The notes under the pieces were generated by a model. The model saw only the letters and a list, made by a program, of their open reading frames with translations. It was not told the DNA's origin and made no database searches. The translations under genes were made by a program, and so were the position numbers. Positions 59,632-64,000 of a DNA stretch of 64,000 nucleotides are shown here, piece by piece. Origin of the DNA: RDXT01 sp033765305 (lineage in GTDB: Bacteria; Bacteroidota; Bacteroidia; J057); the NCBI GenBank assembly GCA_033765305.1, contig JANRID010000058.1:62001-126000 (forward strand). Direction: 5' to 3'. The first letter of the stretch is position 1. Every line of letters begins with the position of its first letter.

Positions 59632-61758
59632 CTACTTGGGCGCATCCAGCAGCCGGCCGGCCTTGATGCGGTGATAGGCCTCGGCCTGCATCCGGATCCG
59701 GGGAACGGGATCGAGCTTGACTGGCGTGTCGCGCAGGTTGCGGTCCAGCTCGGTGGCCTTGACATTGTCCTGCAGCTGCAGATCGACGAGGGCCATCACC
59801 TCGCGGGCCAGCTCCGGGTCCAGGATCGGAAATACCACCTCGATCCGGCGGCTCAGGTTGCGGTGCATCCAGTCGGCGGAGCCAAGGTAGAGTTCAGGAT
59901 TGCCCTGATTGCCAAAGTAATAGACCCGCGCATGCTCCAGAAACTGGTCTACGATCCGGATCACGCGGATGTGCTCGCTCAGCCCCGGAATGCCGGGCCG
60001 CAGGCTGCACATGCCCCGGATAATCAAGGTAATGCGGACCCCGGCGCGGCTGGCTTCGTAGAGCCGGTCGATCATGCGCTCGTCGTCGAGGTTGTTGAGC
60101 TTGATGAGAATCTTGCCGCTGCCGCCTGCCTTTGCATGTGCGATCTCACGGCTGATGAGCGATTCGAAGCGGCTGCGCATGTTGAATGGCGCCACCATCA
60201 GCCGCTCGAAGGGCCTGGGGATATATTCCTGGTTCTGCAGATAGCGGAAGAGTTCCTGCAGTTCCTGCACGATGACCTGATCAGCCGTAAAAAATCCGTG
60301 ATCAGCGTAAATGCGGGCAGTCTTTTCGTTGAAGTTGCCGGTGCTGAGGAAGGCATATCCCTTGTGCGCGCCGTCTTCGCGGCGCAGCACGAGCGCCACC
60401 TTGGCGTGCACCTTGAGGCCGGGGATGCTGTAGATGACGGTAGCGCCTGCCTGTTCCATGTCGCGGGCCGACTGCAGGTTGAGCGCTTCGTCGAAGCGCG
60501 CCTTCAGCTCTACGAATACCGTGACCTTTTTGCCGTTCTGCGCTGCGCGGATGAGCGCCGTCACCACCGCAGAATTGGACGCCACACGGTACTGCGTGGC
60601 CCAGATTTCTTCCACATCCGGATCGATCGCTGCCTGGTTGAGGAAGCGGATCACATAGTCATACGACTGGTAGGGAAAATGCAGGATGCGGTTCTGCTCG
60701 CGGATAGCCGACACCATAAAGGGATGCGCATCCATCTCCGGGCGCGGAAGCGGCGGCGTAGGGCTGCGTTCGAGCTGGGGCGAGAGGGGATTGGGGAAAT
60801 TGAAGAAGTCCATGAAATTGTGATAGGTTCCCCCCATCATCAGTTCACGCTCTTCGATCCCGAAAGTTTCGCGCAGATAGGTCAGCATGCTGCGCGGCAT
60901 GTTCTGGTCGTAGAGAAAACGGGCGGTCTCGCCGATCTTGCGCTTTTTGAGGCTTTCCTTGATTTTTTCCACCAGATCCCCGCTGAATTCATCCTCGATC
61001 ATGAGGTCGGCGTTGCGGTTGACCTTGATGCTGTGGCAGCACACCACCTCGTAGCCTGGAAAAATCCGTTCCAGGTTGCAGCGGATGATGTCATCGAGGA
61101 ACATGATATAGTACTCGTTCCCGATGCGGGGCAGCTCGATGAAGCGCGGGAAATAATGCGTCGGAATCTGGATGAGCGCATAGCGGGTGCGCTTCTTGGA
61201 GCTGGCCTTCAGCTCGGCGGGCAGCAGCTCCTTGCGGCTGCGCGGGCGGTTGCGGAGCTTGACCGAGTGGTACATGGCGCCGTCGCGCAGAAAGTGGACG
61301 ATCTTGTTTTTGCGCAGCAGCTCAGGATGGAGAAAGGCGCGTACCTCCTCCTCGAAAAACTGGCCGACAAATTTCTTGTGCGCGGGCTCGATCGGCGTCC
61401 CCCGGATGAGGTGGATGTGGTTGCGCCGGAGCTCGTGCAGAATCTGATCCCGGAAAATCCGCCCGAATTCCTCCTGCTGCCGGTTCACCTCCGTGTAAAT
61501 CTGATTCAGCAGGGCTTCAGGGTTGAAGCGGAGCGTCTTCAGATTGGATTCCTTCATATCCAGCAGACTCTGGATTGAAGCTACCCGCACCCGGAAAAAC
61601 TCATTGAGGTTAGAGGAATAAATCGCGAGAAACTTGATGCGCTCATACAGCGGCAGGCTGGTATCCTTGGCCTCCATCAGCACGCGGAGGTTGAAGGAAA
61701 GCCAGCTGAGTTCCCGCGGGAAATATTGCTCTGTATCCTGTATTTCAGCGGTTTTCAT
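59632..61758 (-). CDS. ppk1: Polyphosphate kinase 1
   Basis: This 708-residue enzyme polymerises phosphate from ATP into polyphosphate. Its N-terminal domain (FPRELSWLSFNLRVL) and the two phospholipase D-like catalytic domains are complete. The phosphorylated-histidine region reads PGLKVHAKVAL and the second histidine HARVYYFGNQGN, with ELYLGSADWMHRNLSRRIE at the end. The length and motif order are standard. It lies 78 bases downstream of the TPR membrane protein stop on the minus strand. GTAATC repeats with an 11-base period lie upstream (61822-61838). Confidence 0.95.
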   Translation of the reverse strand: MKTAEIQDTEQYFPRELSWLSFNLRVLMEAKDTSLPLYERIKFLAIYSSNLNEFFRVRVASIQSLLDMKESNLKTLRFNPEALLNQIYTEVNRQQEEFGRIFRDQILHELRRNHIHLIRGTPIEPAHKKFVGQFFEEEVRAFLHPELLRKNKIVHFLRDGAMYHSVKLRNRPRSRKELLPAELKASSKKRTRYALIQIPTHYFPRFIELPRIGNEYYIMFLDDIIRCNLERIFPGYEVVCCHSIKVNRNADLMIEDEFSGDLVEKIKESLKKRKIGETARFLYDQNMPRSMLTYLRETFGIEERELMMGGTYHNFMDFFNFPNPLSPQLERSPTPPLPRPEMDAHPFMVSAIREQNRILHFPYQSYDYVIRFLNQAAIDPDVEEIWATQYRVASNSAVVTALIRAAQNGKKVTVFVELKARFDEALNLQSARDMEQAGATVIYSIPGLKVHAKVALVLRREDGAHKGYAFLSTGNFNEKTARIYADHGFFTADQVIVQELQELFRYLQNQEYIPRPFERLMVAPFNMRSRFESLISREIAHAKAGGSGKILIKLNNLDDERMIDRLYEASRAGVRITLIIRGMCSLRPGIPGLSEHIRVIRIVDQFLEHARVYYFGNQGNPELYLGSADWMHRNLSRRIEVVFPILDPELAREVMALVDLQLQDNVKATELDRNLRDTPVKLDPVPRIRMQAEAYHRIKAGRLLDAPK

Positions 61759-61836
61759 ATGCCAGATTCCGATGCCCTAGCGAAATTACGGAAACCGGCC
61801 CATATTTGTGCATCCCGCTGTGTAATCATTCCGTAA

Positions 61837-64000
61837 TCAATTCTGATTCCGGGCGGCAAGGCGGATTTCCGCTGCAAATTCTGCGGCGATTTCCTGCTTC
61901 GCCTGCAGGGAGCGGCTCAGCTCGATGGCCTTGATCGCGCCGAAGCCGGCATCTTCCAGCTGATTCCAGGCGCGTGCATAGCGCGCATACTGCAGCCAGA
62001 GCCCGGCATGCGCCGGATTCACCGTCACCGCTGCCGCGATGAGCGCATTGCCCTGGTCTGACTGCCCCGTCCGGGCGTACAGCTCGCCCAGGCGCACCAG
62101 CCCCTCGGCAAACAGCGGCCGGCGGCGGGCCAGCGAATCGAGATATGCCGCCGCAGCTGCGGTATCTGTCTGCGCCAGAGCCAGATCCGCGCGCAGCAGC
62201 AGGCTCCGGGACAGCAGCGCCTCATCGCCGCCCGCCTGAGCCAGCGACTGCAGCGCCGGATCGGTCCAGCCCTGCAGCAGCTGCGCGCGGGCTGCCTCCA
62301 GATGCAGCGCGCCCCCACCCGGCTCGATCTGCAGGCCGTACCCCGCCGTCTCCGACGCCAGCGGATCGCCGTAGCGGTTGTAAATCCGCGCCATCTCCAG
62401 ATAGGGCGCCGTCCACGAAGAGTCCAGCCCGATCGCCTGCCGGAAATGCTCCAGCGCGATGCTGTAGGTCTTCATGCTGTCAGCCAGCATGCCCGCCCGC
62501 ACCCAGTCGGCTGGCCCCAGGTCTGCCAGGTTCCATTCGGTCTGTGCGTACACCGGCTCCCCGACGGAGAGCAGCAGCACCGCCAGCTCTTTTGCACAAC
62601 TTTTCCACATCCCCGGATAAGTGCCCCGCAGGGCCGTCAGCGTGTACAGGGCCGAATCGCGCTCCCGGAGGTGCATCCAGAGATAGGCTTCCTGCAGGGC
62701 TGCGGCCGAGTCGCCGCCCTGCGCGGCTTTGTTCAGATAGAGACGTGCGAGCTCCGGCGCTTCTTTGCCGGCATAGCAGACACCCAGCAGGCGGTTGGCC
62801 AGCGGCGCGTAGCGCGGAAATGCCTGCATCAGATACTCTGCGCGGCTCCGCGCATACAGCGCCGAATCGTCCAGCGCCATGAGATAGGCATCGAGCAGCA
62901 TCGCATCCGGTACCGCCTGATCGTTGGCCAGCTGTTTGATCCGGGTGCGGTCGGCGGCGTAGCGCGGGTCGCGCAGGCCGCACAGGCCGAGGTTATAGCT
63001 CAGCAGGGCATCCTTCGGGCGGATCGTTTCGGGATCGGGAAGTGCCGCCGGCAGGCCGGTGCTCAGGCTGTGCCAGATGGCATTGATCAGGGCGGCGTCC
63101 GAAGGGCGTCCCTGAAGCGATGCATCGATAAATTGCTTCGCCTCCGCCGGGCGGCCGTAGTCGTGGTAGAGCAGCGCCAGGTTGCTGTACACCGAACTCA
63201 GGCCCGGATCTTCAAGCAGCGCCGCCTGATACCAGCGGATGGCCGAATCCGGCAGCCCCTGCTGCTGATACAGCAGCGCCAGCGCATTGGCCAGATACGG
63301 ATTGGAGCCCCGGTCGAGGCCTTCCTGCAAAAGTGCCTGCGCATCTGCCCGGCTGCCGGCAAGCCGCAGCAGGGCGGCACCGTTGAGCCGCGCGGCGGGG
63401 GTTTCGTAGCGTTCGCTCGCCTGGCGGTAGTGGACCATGGCGCCGCTCCAGGTTTCGGGATCAGCCACCAGCACCGATGCGAGGTTGTAATGCGCCTTCG
63501 GGCTGACGGGACTGCTCTGCAGCGCAGCTTCGTACCGTACGGCGGCCGCGTCTCCGTCCCCGGCCAGCAGCGCACCGTCGCCCAGATGCACCATGTACGA
63601 ATGGGAAAGCAAGGTGAAGGTTTTCCATTTGTCCCGCCCTTCGCCGATCGAAATGCCGGCCAGGGCGATAATCCAGATCACAGCCAGCGGCGGGCCCTGG
63701 CCCGCGCCGCTGAGGTAGTAGAAATGGATCCGCTGCCGGAACAGCGGCCTGAAATTCGCCGCCAGATAATAGGCATGCGAAAGGGTGACGGCCGTGAATC
63801 CCACCACGGCAAACCGTTCTATGGTATAGGTAAAGATGGTATCGCCCGAGGCGCTGTGCAGCCAGAGGTAGCCGGCAGCAGCAGCCATCCAGGCCGTCAG
63901 CGCCAGGGTATAGGCACCGGCCGCCGAGAATGCGTCCCGTACGAGGTTGAAGAGGTTCTGCGACGTGAATACAGCAGCAGCCATGCTGATCCACAGCAGT
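61837..64000 (-). CDS. Large membrane protein with TPR domain (5' end missing)
   Basis: The frame is open to the right edge; visible codons before the first ATG (63984) read LLWIS, fitting a helix that starts off-window. Three to four transmembrane helices lie in the first 115 visible residues (LVRDAFSAAGAYTLALTA, AAAGYLWLHSA, VIWIIALAGISIG). TPR-like helical repeats then run to the end, with many AxxYxxAL patterns (AAVRYEAALQSSPVSPKAHYN-type). The role is unknown; similar Bacteroidota proteins combine an inner-membrane anchor with a long periplasmic or cytoplasmic TPR array. It is the gene upstream of ppk. Confidence 0.8.
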   Translation of the reverse strand, partial: LLWISMAAAVFTSQNLFNLVRDAFSAAGAYTLALTAWMAAAAGYLWLHSASGDTIFTYTIERFAVVGFTAVTLSHAYYLAANFRPLFRQRIHFYYLSGAGQGPPLAVIWIIALAGISIGEGRDKWKTFTLLSHSYMVHLGDGALLAGDGDAAAVRYEAALQSSPVSPKAHYNLASVLVADPETWSGAMVHYRQASERYETPAARLNGAALLRLAGSRADAQALLQEGLDRGSNPYLANALALLYQQQGLPDSAIRWYQAALLEDPGLSSVYSNLALLYHDYGRPAEAKQFIDASLQGRPSDAALINAIWHSLSTGLPAALPDPETIRPKDALLSYNLGLCGLRDPRYAADRTRIKQLANDQAVPDAMLLDAYLMALDDSALYARSRAEYLMQAFPRYAPLANRLLGVCYAGKEAPELARLYLNKAAQGGDSAAALQEAYLWMHLRERDSALYTLTALRGTYPGMWKSCAKELAVLLLSVGEPVYAQTEWNLADLGPADWVRAGMLADSMKTYSIALEHFRQAIGLDSSWTAPYLEMARIYNRYGDPLASETAGYGLQIEPGGGALHLEAARAQLLQGWTDPALQSLAQAGGDEALLSRSLLLRADLALAQTDTAAAAAYLDSLARRRPLFAEGLVRLGELYARTGQSDQGNALIAAAVTVNPAHAGLWLQYARYARAWNQLEDAGFGAIKAIELSRSLQAKQEIAAEFAAEIRLAARNQN

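Noticed and set aside
61759..61836. A full promoter before polyphosphate kinase
   Set aside because: TAATTTCG at 61788-61781 could be a -7 box, but there is no TTG box about 19 bases upstream.

Overview
The window reads as chromosomal DNA of a fairly GC-rich member of the Bacteroidota, perhaps a Saprospiria-like lineage; the class is inferred and cannot be proved here. Supporting points are the Bacteroidota-restricted families DUF3109 and DUF2851, an Ig-like lipoprotein, CinA, TadA and an RqcH-like NFACT protein. Several genes are preceded by the Bacteroidota promoter pattern (a -33 TTTG/TTG box, about 19 bases, then a -7 TAnnTTTG box), and Shine-Dalgarno sequences are largely absent. Most genes lie on the minus strand in tightly packed operons.

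Layout. 1-8.1 kb: the end of a membrane-anchored spermidine-synthase-like gene, then a six-gene minus-strand operon (TPR protein, amidohydrolase, DUF3109, Maf, TadA, EamA transporter) and a tryptophan 2,3-dioxygenase overlapping a second EamA transporter. 8.5-22.9 kb: a defence locus of eleven genes read on the minus strand from one clear promoter. It is a type I restriction-modification system (half-size hsdS, hsdM, full hsdS, hsdR) into which other modules are inserted: a Septu-like ATPase/HNH pair, a Fic protein, a DUF3800 protein, an AAA ATPase/PIN-nuclease pair and a YgjP-like metallopeptidase. The only large gap in the locus (14298-14722) carries two copies of a folded repeat whose stems covary. 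22.9-25.3 kb: a graveyard of small modules, with a DUF4143 ATPase, a toxin-antitoxin pair with a broken toxin, fragments of Uma2-like genes and of a second toxin-antitoxin pair, and two operator-like palindromes.

25.3-38 kb: a GCS2/CBS protein, glycosyltransferase, DUF418 protein and Gfo/Idh/MocA oxidoreductase in one operon; then CinA, a membrane PAS/HisKA/receiver protein that lacks an ATPase domain, a SHOCT-type protein, TatD and a methyltransferase. 36.8-41.4 kb: sbcD and sbcC. 41.4-51.3 kb: an unrecognised gene pair, an NlpC/CHAP-like protein with a peptidoglycan-binding domain, a sodium:solute symporter, a large SF1 helicase-nuclease and an Ig-like lipoprotein. 51.3-64 kb: pyrH, tsf, DUF2851, an aldo/keto reductase, a methyltransferase, a helix-hairpin-helix protein, an RqcH-like protein, a phasin-like protein, polyphosphate kinase and a large membrane TPR protein that runs off the right edge.

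The defence locus is the most interesting part. Its start/stop overlaps (ATGA type at three junctions) suggest the added modules are translated together with the restriction subunits. No complete tRNA, rRNA, CRISPR array, insertion sequence or prophage was seen.
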